From contig NZ_AUIW01000004.1 of assembly GCF_000423905.1 (NCBI RefSeq), forward strand, positions 62,001 to 126,000: a stretch of DNA of 64,000 nucleotides. The letters run 5' to 3'. The translations under genes and the position numbers were made by a program. Every line of letters begins with the position of its first letter. Position 1 is the first letter of the stretch. The stretch is from Thermus antranikianii DSM 12462 (GTDB taxonomy: Bacteria; Deinococcota; Deinococci; Deinococcales; Thermaceae). Below the pieces are notes generated by a model that ran no database searches, was not told the DNA's origin, and was given only the letters and a program-made list of their open reading frames with translations. Shown here piece after piece: positions 16,237 to 31,308 of this stretch.

Positions 16237-17013
16237 ATGGCACGGGGCTGGCTTCTTTTTGCGGGTGCGCTCCTGGGTCTATTGGGAGCTTGCGCCCCTA
16301 GGCTGGTCCTCGAACCCCAAGTACCCCTGCCCCAGGTAGAGATGGGGAAAGGACCGCTTCCGGTTCCCCAATGGGTTCTCCCTGGAAACCCCTTGCCCCA
16401 TGTGGATGACTTCGAGTCCTATCCGCTGGGCGCAGTCCTAACCACGATAGCCCCCAAGCGGTATGGTCTGCTTGGGAAAGAAGCCCGCTTCACCATCACG
16501 GAAGCCCTGAACCCTCAGAACGCGGTAACCCGAGCCGTCCGCTTGGCGCGTTTTGATGGCGCCCTTCTCACAACAGGGGCGGGGGATTGGACCAACTACC
16601 GGGTCCGCGTGGACGTCAAGTCCCTGGGAAATCCCTATTGGGGCTCTGCTGGCCTTCTTCTCCGGGTGTTTCTGGATCCTGCGGGAACCCGCGCCTTGGA
16701 GTTCTATTTCGGCCTGGAGGGCATAGAGCTCACCAAGGTCCTCGGGGAACAGCGGCAGGTGGTGGCAAAAAGGCCGGAACTGAGGGAAACAGGGCGGGGA
16801 TTCATCATGGACAAGATGTGGCATCGCCTTCAGGTCGTCGCCCGGAACACGGGGGAGGTTCGGTTCAGCATGGACGGAGGGGAACTCCTCTCCTGGCAAG
16901 ACCCCGACTTCCGCCAAGGGGGGTTGGGAGTCGGCGTTCACGATCCCGATCTGGTCTTTCACCTGGATAACCTGGAGGTTACCCCTCTCTCTGAACCCTC
17001 CAAGGCCCCTTAG
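16237..17013 (+). CDS. Lipoprotein with a concanavalin-like (LamG/DUF1080-type) domain
   Basis: 258 residues with a lipoprotein signal (LLGAC, acceptor cysteine at residue 19). The mature protein has the pattern of a jelly-roll carbohydrate-binding domain: DDFESYPLGAV, TGAGDWTNYRVRVDVKSLG, AGLLLRVF and a final VHDPDLVFHLDNLEVTP. Such domains bind or cleave glycans. The actual ligand is unknown. The ribosome-binding site AGGAGGTAAAT is the strongest in the window. Codon use is a little less GC-rich than in neighbours. It is followed by the rtcB control region. Confidence 0.75.
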   Translation: MARGWLLFAGALLGLLGACAPRLVLEPQVPLPQVEMGKGPLPVPQWVLPGNPLPHVDDFESYPLGAVLTTIAPKRYGLLGKEARFTITEALNPQNAVTRAVRLARFDGALLTTGAGDWTNYRVRVDVKSLGNPYWGSAGLLLRVFLDPAGTRALEFYFGLEGIELTKVLGEQRQVVAKRPELRETGRGFIMDKMWHRLQVVARNTGEVRFSMDGGELLSWQDPDFRQGGLGVGVHDPDLVFHLDNLEVTPLSEPSKAP

Positions 17014-17025
17014 GTCCGCATAGCC

Positions 17026-17054
17026 TTGACGCATACCGTATACCGCGGTACCGT
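17026..17054 (+). promoter_or_regulatory. Probable rtcB promoter
   Basis: TTGACG (17026-17031), 17 bp, TACCGT (17049-17054). A perfect palindrome TACCGCGGTA (17041-17050) overlaps the start of the -10. Transcription would begin near 17061. Confidence 0.5.
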
Positions 17055-17063
17055 AAAGGTAGC

Positions 17064-17116
17064 CCGGGCCCGAAAGCCCGGCCTTTTGCTTTGGGTTGCT
17101 TGGCCCGGAGGGCCAA
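17064..17116 (+). promoter_or_regulatory. Two hairpins in the rtcB leader; the first terminator-like
   Basis: CCGGGC-CCGAAA-GCCCGG (17064-17081) is followed by CCTTTTGCTTT and may terminate the lipoprotein transcript. If the upstream promoter is real it also sits at the 5' end of the rtcB mRNA. A second perfect hairpin TTGGCCC-GGA-GGGCCAA (17100-17116) ends just before GGAGG and the ATG at 17132. Confidence 0.5.
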
Positions 17117-17131
17117 CACATGGAGGGCGCC

Positions 17132-20008
17132 ATGCGCTTTGAGAAAATCGCCCCCTACACCTACCGCATCCCCCGCCAGGGGAAGATGCGGGTGGATGCG
17201 ATTTTCTTCGCCTCGGAGGAGATTTTGAAGGACCTCGAGGGGGAAAACTACGCTTCCCTGCAGCAGCTCATGAACGTGGCCACCCTGCCGGGGATCGTGG
17301 AACCCGCCCTGGCCATGCCCGACATCCACTGGGGCTACGGCTTCCCCATCGGGGGGGTGGCGGCCTTCGACCCCGAGGAAGGGGGGGTGGTGAGCCCGGG
17401 AGGGGTGGGTTTTGACATCAACTGCCTTCCTGCCGGCACCCGTGTACTCTTCCATGACCGCTACACCCGCCCTATAGAGGAGGTGGCGAGGGAACAAGAA
17501 CCCCTCCTCACCGTATGGCGGCTTGGGGAAAAACCTGAGGCAGGAAAAGCCTTCCTCCTCCTCTCCCGAGAAGCGGAAACGCTGGTGCGCCTCCGCACCG
17601 AGGGAGGGTTCATCCTGGAGGCCACCCCCGATCATCCCGTCTACACCCCCTCGGGAATGCGTCCCATAGGTACCCTGAAAAAGGGAGACCAGGTGGCCGT
17701 CCACCCCTTCCAGGGCTTTCCCCACGAACCCCCTCCATCCCTGATCCTTCTCAGCGAGGAAAGGGCCCAAGCCCTAGGCCTTGCCCTGGGGTTCCCGCGG
17801 GCGGCAGACGTGCTGAAAGAGAAGGGGCTCCTTCCCCTGCAGGCGGACCACCCTCTCTTGCCAGCTATCCTACGCCTTTTGGGCTACGCCTTGGGGGATG
17901 GAACCCTTTACCGGTCCCAGGGCAGGGGGTACCTGGTGCTCTATGGGGACGAAGAAGGACTCCTAGAAGCCAAGGAGGACCTTAAGCGTCTGGGCTTCCA
18001 GGCTGGGGGCCCTTACGTTCGGGTACGAAACCACAGCTTCCGAGGACGGACCTTCACCTACCGAGAGGCTAGCCTTAAGGCCTCCTCCCGGGCTTTGTTC
18101 CTCCTTCTCCACGCCTTAGGCCTTCCCGAGGGTCCCAAGGCGCAAACGGCTTTTGCCTTACCTCATTGGCTCTTCTCCCTTCCCCCTTGGCTTAAAGCCA
18201 ACTTTTTAGCAGGGCTATTCGGAGCGGAGCTCTCCGCTCCGAAGTGGGTAAGCGGACATGGGTACAACCTCGCTCCTCCCGTGCTCTCCCAGTCCAAGCG
18301 GAAAAGCCTTTTGGGGATTGGCCGAACCTTTATGGAAGACCTGGCCCGCTTAATGGAAAGCCTGGGCCTGGAAGTTCAGTCCCTACGTGAGGAAGTGGAT
18401 TGGGAAGAACCCGCTGATCCTTCCCACCGCTTCAAACTGATCCTCCGGAGTACACCGGAAAACCTCAGCCTCCTTTACGAGAGGGTGGGCTATGCCTACG
18501 CTCCCCAAAAAGCCTGGCTAGCCCAGGTGGCCGCTTTCTACCTGCGCCTGAAAAAGGCCCACTTAGAAGCTCGGGAAACCCAGGCCGAGGAGGTCTTGGC
18601 CCTACGGCAGGCAGGCCTGGGACCAAAACGCATCGCCGCCACCCTAGGCCTCCCTCGGCGCTTCGTGGAGCGTACCCTTTACGAGAAGCGAGGTGGATTC
18701 CGCCCCTGGGGATTTCCCACCTTCCCTGAGTTCCTCCAAAGGGCCGGCCCCATGCTTTTTGACAGGGTGGTGGCTATGGAAACCGTTCCCCACAGGGGAA
18801 GGGTTTACGACCTCTCCATGGCTCATGAGGGACACAACTTTGTGGCCGAAGGGTTTGTGGTCTCCAACTGCGGGGTACGCCTCCTGGCCTCTGCCCTCAC
18901 CCTAGAAGACCTCCTCCCCCGCCAACGGGAGCTGGCCGATACCCTCTACCGCCTCATCCCCTCGGGGGTGGGAAGCGAGCGCAAGGACGTGCGCTTCAGC
19001 AAGAAGGAGCTTAAGGAAATCCTCAAGGAGGGAGCTGGCTGGCTCATCCGCCGGGGCTTCGGCTACCCGGAGGACCTCCACTTCATCGAGTCGGAAGGCC
19101 GCCTCCCCTGGGCCAACCCCGACAAGGTCTCGGAAAGGGCCTTCGAACGGGGGGCTCCCCAGATCGGCACCCTGGGAAGCGGGAACCACTTCCTCGAGGT
19201 CCAGTACGTGGACCAGATCTACGACGAGGAAGCCGCCGAAGCCTTCGGCCTCTTTCCCAACCAGATCACCGTCCTCATCCACACGGGAAGCCGGGGCCTC
19301 GGCCACCAGGTCTGCCAGGACTATGTGGAAAGATTCCTCAAGGTGGCCCCCCGCTACGGCATAGAGCTGGTGGACAAGCAGCTGGCGGCAGCCCCCATCC
19401 AGAGCCCGGAGGGCCAGGACTACCTCCAGGCCATGGCCGCCGCCGCCAACTTCGCCTTCGCCAACCGGCAGCTCATCGCCCACTTCGTGCGGGAGGCCTT
19501 CGAGGCGGTGGGCTTCCCACCCAGGGAGCATGGCCTAAGGGTCCTCTACGACCTGGCCCACAACAACGCCAAGTTTGAGGAGCACGGGGGAAAAAGGGTC
19601 CTGGTACACCGCAAAGGGGCCACCCGGGCCTTCGGCCCCGGAAACTCCGAGATCCCCCTGGAGTACCGGCATGTGGGCCAGCCCGTGCTGGTGCCCGGGG
19701 ACATGGGCCGCTACTCTTATGTGCTTTCTGGAACGGAAAAGGCCATGGCGGTATCCTTCGGCTCCAGCTGCCACGGGGCCGGACGCAAGATGAGCCGCCA
19801 CCAGGCCAAGCGGGTGGCCCGGGAGCGCAACCTGATCAAGGAACTGGCGGAAAGGGGCATCCTGGTGCGGGCGGCCACCAAGGCCACTGTGGACGAGGAG
19901 ATGCCCGAGGCCTACAAGGATGTTTCCGTGGTGGTGGAGGCGGTCCAGGGAGCGGGGATCGGCAAAAAGGTGGCCCGCTTAAGGCCCCTCATCGTGGTGA
20001 AGGGATAA
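17132..20008 (+). CDS. rtcB: tRNA-splicing/RNA-repair ligase RtcB, interrupted by an intein
   Basis: RtcB joins RNA ends bearing 3'-phosphate or 2',3'-cyclic phosphate to 5'-OH ends, using GTP and Mn2+. The 958-residue precursor is an N-extein (1-97), a 482-residue intein (98-579) and a C-extein (580 onward); the spliced enzyme would be about 476 residues, normal for RtcB. Extein motifs include PDIHWGYGFPIGGVAAFD, GFDIN-CGVRLL, IGTLGSGNHFLEVQ, HTGSRGLGHQV, DLAHNNAKFEEH and SSCHGAGRKMSR, whose histidine is the guanylylation site region. ATG 17132 is chosen for its GGAGG; upstream in-frame starts overlap a hairpin. Confidence 0.95.
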   Translation: MRFEKIAPYTYRIPRQGKMRVDAIFFASEEILKDLEGENYASLQQLMNVATLPGIVEPALAMPDIHWGYGFPIGGVAAFDPEEGGVVSPGGVGFDINCLPAGTRVLFHDRYTRPIEEVAREQEPLLTVWRLGEKPEAGKAFLLLSREAETLVRLRTEGGFILEATPDHPVYTPSGMRPIGTLKKGDQVAVHPFQGFPHEPPPSLILLSEERAQALGLALGFPRAADVLKEKGLLPLQADHPLLPAILRLLGYALGDGTLYRSQGRGYLVLYGDEEGLLEAKEDLKRLGFQAGGPYVRVRNHSFRGRTFTYREASLKASSRALFLLLHALGLPEGPKAQTAFALPHWLFSLPPWLKANFLAGLFGAELSAPKWVSGHGYNLAPPVLSQSKRKSLLGIGRTFMEDLARLMESLGLEVQSLREEVDWEEPADPSHRFKLILRSTPENLSLLYERVGYAYAPQKAWLAQVAAFYLRLKKAHLEARETQAEEVLALRQAGLGPKRIAATLGLPRRFVERTLYEKRGGFRPWGFPTFPEFLQRAGPMLFDRVVAMETVPHRGRVYDLSMAHEGHNFVAEGFVVSNCGVRLLASALTLEDLLPRQRELADTLYRLIPSGVGSERKDVRFSKKELKEILKEGAGWLIRRGFGYPEDLHFIESEGRLPWANPDKVSERAFERGAPQIGTLGSGNHFLEVQYVDQIYDEEAAEAFGLFPNQITVLIHTGSRGLGHQVCQDYVERFLKVAPRYGIELVDKQLAAAPIQSPEGQDYLQAMAAAANFAFANRQLIAHFVREAFEAVGFPPREHGLRVLYDLAHNNAKFEEHGGKRVLVHRKGATRAFGPGNSEIPLEYRHVGQPVLVPGDMGRYSYVLSGTEKAMAVSFGSSCHGAGRKMSRHQAKRVARERNLIKELAERGILVRAATKATVDEEMPEAYKDVSVVVEAVQGAGIGKKVARLRPLIVVKG
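17423..18868 (+). other. Full-length intein with LAGLIDADG homing endonuclease
   Basis: Starts with Cys (CLPAGTRVLF, block A) and ends VVSN before the +1 Cys of the C-extein. Block B is ATPDHPVYT. LAGLIDADG-type helices are LLGYALGDGTL and FLAGLFGAEL, each keeping its acidic catalytic residue, so the nuclease could be active. A helix-turn-helix like segment (LRQAGLGPKRIAATLGLPRRF) follows at about intein residue 390. The penultimate residue is Ser instead of the usual His. GC is lower than the exteins. Confidence 0.92.
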
Positions 20009-20049
20009 ACTCTAAGCGCTTTCTCACCGCCATCTGCTCCCATGGAGGG

Positions 20050-21519
20050 ATGAGGCTCCTAGCCCTCCTCCTTTTCCTCCCCTGCTCCCTGGCCCAGACC
20101 CTGCTTCCCGCCAGCACCTTCGGCCTTTCCTTTCGGGAGGAGGCTTCGGCCTGGATTTACGAGGGGGAGGGGGTGCGCTTCGTCTACGTGCCGGGGGTGG
20201 GCTGGGCGGAGCCTTTGGACCCCACTCTTCCCCCACCCGATGGCGAAAGAATTCCCCTCGAGGCCCTGAAAGCCCTGGGCTACTTCCGCACCCCGGAGGC
20301 CGGGGTACGCCACGGCACCCAAGGACGGGCTCTCCGCTTGGTGCTGGACCTCCCCGGGCCCGAACCTGCACCCAAGCCCCCCTCGGAGGGCCAGGCTCCA
20401 GGAAGCCTTTCCCTCCTTCTCCCCTACCTGGCCCCGGGTATGACCCAGGTTCCCTGGCCCAAGGGCATGGAGGCCCGGGTGCGCCTCTTGCCAGGGGGCA
20501 CAGAGCTCAGCCTGAGCTTCCCGGGAAAGCTTCTTCGCTACCGCCTCTTTCCCCTGAAGGACCCCGCGCGCCTGGTCCTGGATCTCTATGCCCTCGAGGC
20601 CGAGGTGGAGGAACCCCTGGCCCCAGGGATCCGCTACCGGGAAACCTGGGCCTTTACCCCAGAGCCCCTAAGGCTTTACCTGGTGGAGGCGGAGAAGGGC
20701 AGGCTGGTTCCTGTGGGCAAGCCCGGAGTCCGGGCCCTACCCAAGGACCTTGCCCCACACGCCCTGGCGGTGCTGAACGGGGGGTACTTTGACCCCAAAA
20801 CCGCCACCCCCATCGGCCTCTGGGTCCAGGACGGGGTTACGGTTTCCTATCCCAGCGGCCGCACGGCTCTCTTATGGGATGGATTCAGCTTCTTCCTAGG
20901 GGTTCCCCGGTTTGAGGCAATGGTCCAGGGTCCTTCCGGAGAGCGGGTGCGGGTGGGCATCAACACCTCCCGGGCCCGCTACACCGCCCACACGGTCCCG
21001 GGACCCGTGGGCAAGCCTGGGGAGGAGGTGGCCTTGGTGATGGGGAGCCGGGTGCAGGCCATCCTCCCCGCTCCCCAGGAACTCCCTCCTGGGACCTGGG
21101 CCCTTACCTTTCCTAAAGGAGCCCCTCCCTTTCCCTTAAAGCCCGGGGACACCCTAAGCCTCTACGGGCGCCTGGACCCCCCTTTCCGCTACGCCCTGGA
21201 AGCAGGCCCCCTCTTGGTCCAGGAAGGCCAGTACGCCTTTGACCCCAGCCGGGAGAACTTCCGCGACCTAAGGCCCCTCCAGGCCATAACCCCCCAGGCG
21301 GCCGTGGCCTGGACCCGGGAGGGAAAGCTTTGGCTTTTGGTTTCCGAGCCCACCACCCCGGGGGTCCTGGCCCGGGCCCTCCTCACCTTGGGGGCGTGGA
21401 ACGCCCTAAGGATGGACGGGGGTGGATCCGCCCAGCTCTGGGTCAAGGGGAGGCTACGGAACCCTTACCAGGGCTCTCCCAGACCTGTGGTTAGCGCCTT
21501 GGCCCTCTACGCCCCCTGA
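20050..21519 (+). CDS. Exported NAGPA-type (phosphodiester glycosidase) domain protein
   Basis: 489 residues with a signal peptide (MRLLALLLFLPCSLAQ). Residues ~230-485 match the family of N-acetylglucosamine-1-phosphodiester alpha-N-acetylglucosaminidase: VLNGGYFDPKTATPIGLWVQDG, the middle RVGINTSRARYTAHTV and the hallmark ALRMDGGGSAQLWVKG ending in RPVVSALALY. Bacterial members are thought to act on sugar phosphodiesters of envelope polymers. The first ~200 residues are a separate, possibly N-acetylmuramoyl-amidase (AMIN)-like beta domain (SFPGKLLRYRLFPLKDPARLVLDLY). The ATG is 41 nt after rtcB, with GGAGGG. Confidence 0.85.
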   Translation: MRLLALLLFLPCSLAQTLLPASTFGLSFREEASAWIYEGEGVRFVYVPGVGWAEPLDPTLPPPDGERIPLEALKALGYFRTPEAGVRHGTQGRALRLVLDLPGPEPAPKPPSEGQAPGSLSLLLPYLAPGMTQVPWPKGMEARVRLLPGGTELSLSFPGKLLRYRLFPLKDPARLVLDLYALEAEVEEPLAPGIRYRETWAFTPEPLRLYLVEAEKGRLVPVGKPGVRALPKDLAPHALAVLNGGYFDPKTATPIGLWVQDGVTVSYPSGRTALLWDGFSFFLGVPRFEAMVQGPSGERVRVGINTSRARYTAHTVPGPVGKPGEEVALVMGSRVQAILPAPQELPPGTWALTFPKGAPPFPLKPGDTLSLYGRLDPPFRYALEAGPLLVQEGQYAFDPSRENFRDLRPLQAITPQAAVAWTREGKLWLLVSEPTTPGVLARALLTLGAWNALRMDGGGSAQLWVKGRLRNPYQGSPRPVVSALALYAP

Positions 21520-21605
21520 GGGCGCCTCCCCCCAACGGGAAGCGGGAAGTTAATCCCACATCCCGACTTCTTCGGTTGCTCTGGAGAGTACGCCTGCAAC
21601 AAAGC

Positions 21606-21632
21606 CCTTCCGGGGTCCCCACCCCGGCAAGG
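21606..21632 (-). terminator. Probable terminator after pyk
   Basis: On the minus strand a stem of CCTT + (bulged C) + CCGGGGT with a GGGG loop is followed by GCTTTGTT. The 130-bp gap 21520-21648 also contains the inverted arms CGGGAAG/CTTC... near 21540-21575, which may serve the plus-strand gene; nothing else is seen. Confidence 0.45.
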
Positions 21633-21648
21633 CCAGGGTGGGGTGATG

Positions 21649-25530
<3,882 letters not shown>

Positions 25531-25587
25531 GGGATTTGCCTCCTCCTTACTGCTCTTACTACGGACTTCTTAAAGATCTTAAAGGGA

Positions 25588-25827
25588 TAGTAGCCGTAGT
25601 AGTAGGGGCTGTGGATTTGTGGATAAGGGGTAGGAAATGCCGCGTGGGAGCCAAAAGGGCTTGTGGAAAACTCCTGTGGATAACCTGCCTCCAGCTGTGG
25701 ATAAGCTGTGGATAACCGCCCGGTTATCCACAAGCTCGAAGGGGGGGTGGGTTTTCCACAACTTATCCACAGGGTTATCCACAGGAAAACCCAGGTTATC
25801 CACAGGGTTATCCACAGGTTATCCACA
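25588..25827. other. oriC: Chromosomal replication origin oriC with 13 DnaA boxes
   Basis: The 301-bp gap between dnaN and dnaA holds no gene. It has six boxes reading TGTGGATAA or one-to-two-base variants (starting 25610, 25618, 25662, 25675, 25696, 25707) and seven reading TTATCCACA or a variant (25724, 25752, 25763, 25775, 25796, 25808, 25819); ten are perfect. The two groups face each other about 25716-25723. At the left edge TAG triplets (25588-25605) precede a GGGGC cluster and the first box, and an A/T-rich stretch (25565-25584) lies beyond, as in a basal unwinding region. Confidence 0.96.
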
Positions 25828-25831
25828 GGGG

Positions 25832-27145
25832 TCATGTCAGGGCCTCTTTCAGGCTGCGGAGCAGCTTCTGCACCTCGCGGTCGCTTTCCGAGAGCTCCTG
25901 AACCTTTTGGATGGCGTAGAGGACGGTGGTGTGGTCCCGCCCCCCGAAGAGTTGGCCGATCTCTGGGAGGGAGGAGCGGGTGAGCTCCCGTACCAAGAAC
26001 ATGGCGATTTGTCGAGGCAGAACTACCTCCTTGCGCCGACCCCCTCCCACCAGATCCTCCGGTCGCAGGGCGAAGTACTCCGCCACCTTGCGCACGATTT
26101 CGTAGGGATCCACCTCCACTTCCTTGGAGGCGAAGATGTCGGAAAGCGCCTTGGCGGCCACGGCGCGGGTGAGTTCCACCCCGTTTAAGGAAGCATAGGC
26201 AATGGTGCGCATCAGGGCGCCTTCCAACTCGCGGATGTTGGAAGTCACCTGCCGGGCTATGTACTCCAACACCTCCTCGCTGATCTTCAAGCCCCGTTGC
26301 TCGGCGTTCATCTTGAGGATGGCAATACGGGTTTCCAGGTCAGGGGGCTGGATGTCGGTGATGAGGCCCCATTCGAACCGGCTTCTTAAGCGGGCCTCGA
26401 GGGTCAGGATATCCTTGGGGGGCCGATCGGAGGAGAGGATGATCTGTTTGTGGGCCTCGTAGAGGGCGTTGAAGGTGTGGAAGAACTCCTCCTGGGTGCG
26501 CTCCTTGCCGGCGATGAACTGGATGTCGTCCACCAAGAGGAGGTCCACGGAGCGGTACCGCTCGCGGAACTCCGTCATGCGGTCCTCGCGGATGGCGTTG
26601 ATGAGCTCGTTGGTGAAGGTTTCCGTGGATACGTACTCGATCTTAAGGTGAGGGAAACGCTTGGCCACGGAGTGTCCCACGGCATGCATGAGGTGGGTCT
26701 TGCCCAGGCCCACGCCCCCGTAGATGAAAAGGGGATTATAGGCCCGCCCCGGGGACTCGGCCACCGCCACTGCTGCTGCGTGGGCCATAGAGTTATTGGG
26801 CCCTACCACGAAGTTTTCAAAGGTGTACTTGGGGTTGAGGTTGGGCTTATTGGCTTGGGGAGGGGTAGGGGTGTGAAATATGTCCTCCTGAACGGCCACG
26901 CTGGGGACCACCCTGAGCTCGAACCGGGGAGGCTGGGCCCCCAGGAGGCTTAGAGCTTCCTGGATAAGCTCGGCGTAGTGGCGCTTGATCCAGTCCAGGG
27001 CGAAGGAGGTAGGCACCGCCAGCTGGAGTACCCCATCCTGGATGCCCAGCGGGCGGATGCGCTCAAACCAGGTGTGGAACTCCACCTCGGTGATGTTGCG
27101 GCGGATGTGTTCCAGGATGTGTTGCCAGATGGCCTCGTGGGTCAA
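25832..27145 (-). CDS. dnaA: Chromosomal replication initiator DnaA
   Basis: 437 residues. Domain I (1-~75) is followed by a short linker, an AAA+ domain with Walker [11 protein letters not shown] and Walker [10 protein letters not shown], the arginine-finger region [11 protein letters not shown] and domain IV with the DnaA signature [13 protein letters not shown] that reads the 9-bp boxes. It is immediately upstream (in its own direction) of the box cluster, so autoregulation by DnaA binding near its 3' end or at its promoter is possible. The start is TTG 27145 after GGGGGG; the upstream neighbour mnmG is divergent, 64 bp away. Confidence 0.97.
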   Translation of the reverse strand: MTHEAIWQHILEHIRRNITEVEFHTWFERIRPLGIQDGVLQLAVPTSFALDWIKRHYAELIQEALSLLGAQPPRFELRVVPSVAVQEDIFHTPTPPQANKPNLNPKYTFENFVVGPNNSMAHAAAVAVAESPGRAYNPLFIYGGVGLGKTHLMHAVGHSVAKRFPHLKIEYVSTETFTNELINAIREDRMTEFRERYRSVDLLLVDDIQFIAGKERTQEEFFHTFNALYEAHKQIILSSDRPPKDILTLEARLRSRFEWGLITDIQPPDLETRIAILKMNAEQRGLKISEEVLEYIARQVTSNIRELEGALMRTIAYASLNGVELTRAVAAKALSDIFASKEVEVDPYEIVRKVAEYFALRPEDLVGGGRRKEVVLPRQIAMFLVRELTRSSLPEIGQLFGGRDHTTVLYAIQKVQELSESDREVQKLLRSLKEALT

Positions 27146-27209
27146 GGCTACCCCCCGCGTTTCCGGAGGAACATTCTACGTCAAGGCCTTGGGTAAAGTG
27201 GAGGGTGGG

Positions 27210-30495
<3,286 letters not shown>

Positions 30496-30512
<17 letters not shown>

Positions 30513-31308
30513 CGGTTTAGGGAGAGGCCTCGAGGCCCTCCTGCCCAAGGGCGGCGGAGGGGTGGTCCGGCTTCCCTTGTCCGCCATCCGGCCCAACCCC
30601 CACCAGCCCCGCCGAAGGTTCTCCCAGGAGGGTTTGGAGGAACTTGCCGCTTCCATCCGGGAGAAAGGCCTGCTTCAACCCCTGGTGGTTCGTCCCAAGG
30701 GGGAGGGGTACGAACTGGTGGCCGGGGAGAGGCGCCTTAGGGCCGCGGAGATGGCGGGCCTAAAGGAGGTTCCCGCCATCATCCGCGATCTCACGGACCA
30801 GGAGGCCATGGAGGTGGCCCTGGTGGAGAACCTGCAGCGGGAGGACCTCACCCCGTTGGAGGAAGCCCGGGGTTACCAGGCCCTGTTGGGTTTGGGCCTC
30901 ACCCAGGAGGAGGTGGCCAAGCGGGTGGGTAAGGCCCGCTCCACGGTGGCCAACGCCCTGAGGCTTTTGCAGCTTCCCGCAGAGGTTTTGGAGGCCTTGG
31001 AACGGGGGCTCATCAGCGCGGGCCACGCCCGGGCCCTTTTGATGCTGGAGCCTGAGGACCGGCTTTGGGGCCTGAGGGAGATCCTGGAAAAAGGGCTTTC
31101 CGTGCGCCAGGCGGAGGCCTTACGGGAGCGTTTGGTGCGGGAACGGGAGCGCAAAACCCAGGAACCCTCCCCCCTTTCCCTGGAGCTCTCTCGGCACCTG
31201 GGCCTGCCGGTGCGGGTGGTGGGGGGAAGGAGGGGGAAGGTGGTCATCCACTACCGCTCCCTGGAGGAGCTAGAGGCCCTTTTAGAGCGGCTGGGTTACC
31301 AGGCGTAG
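30496..31308 (+). CDS. parB: Chromosome partitioning protein ParB (Spo0J)
   Basis: 270 residues. The N-terminus [14 protein letters not shown] is the ParA-stimulating segment. The CTPase domain carries NPHQPRRRF and [15 protein letters not shown] (the GERR motif). The HTH that reads parS is [24 protein letters not shown]. The C-terminal dimer domain ends [11 protein letters not shown]. The start is GTG 30496. Its 3' end overlaps the convergent comEC by 13 nt. Confidence 0.97.

Noticed and set aside
21560-21648. Riboswitch-like CTCTGGAGAGTACGCC near the end of pyk
   Set aside because: It lies in a downstream gap on neither gene's leader side, and I could not fit any known aptamer core beyond one short match.
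25637-26188. Open frame crossing oriC into dnaA
   Set aside because: Composed of translated DnaA-box repeats and antisense dnaA; no coding signature.
26985-27209. N-terminal extension of mnmG
   Set aside because: It is antisense to dnaA and mnmG homology begins at [18 protein letters not shown].
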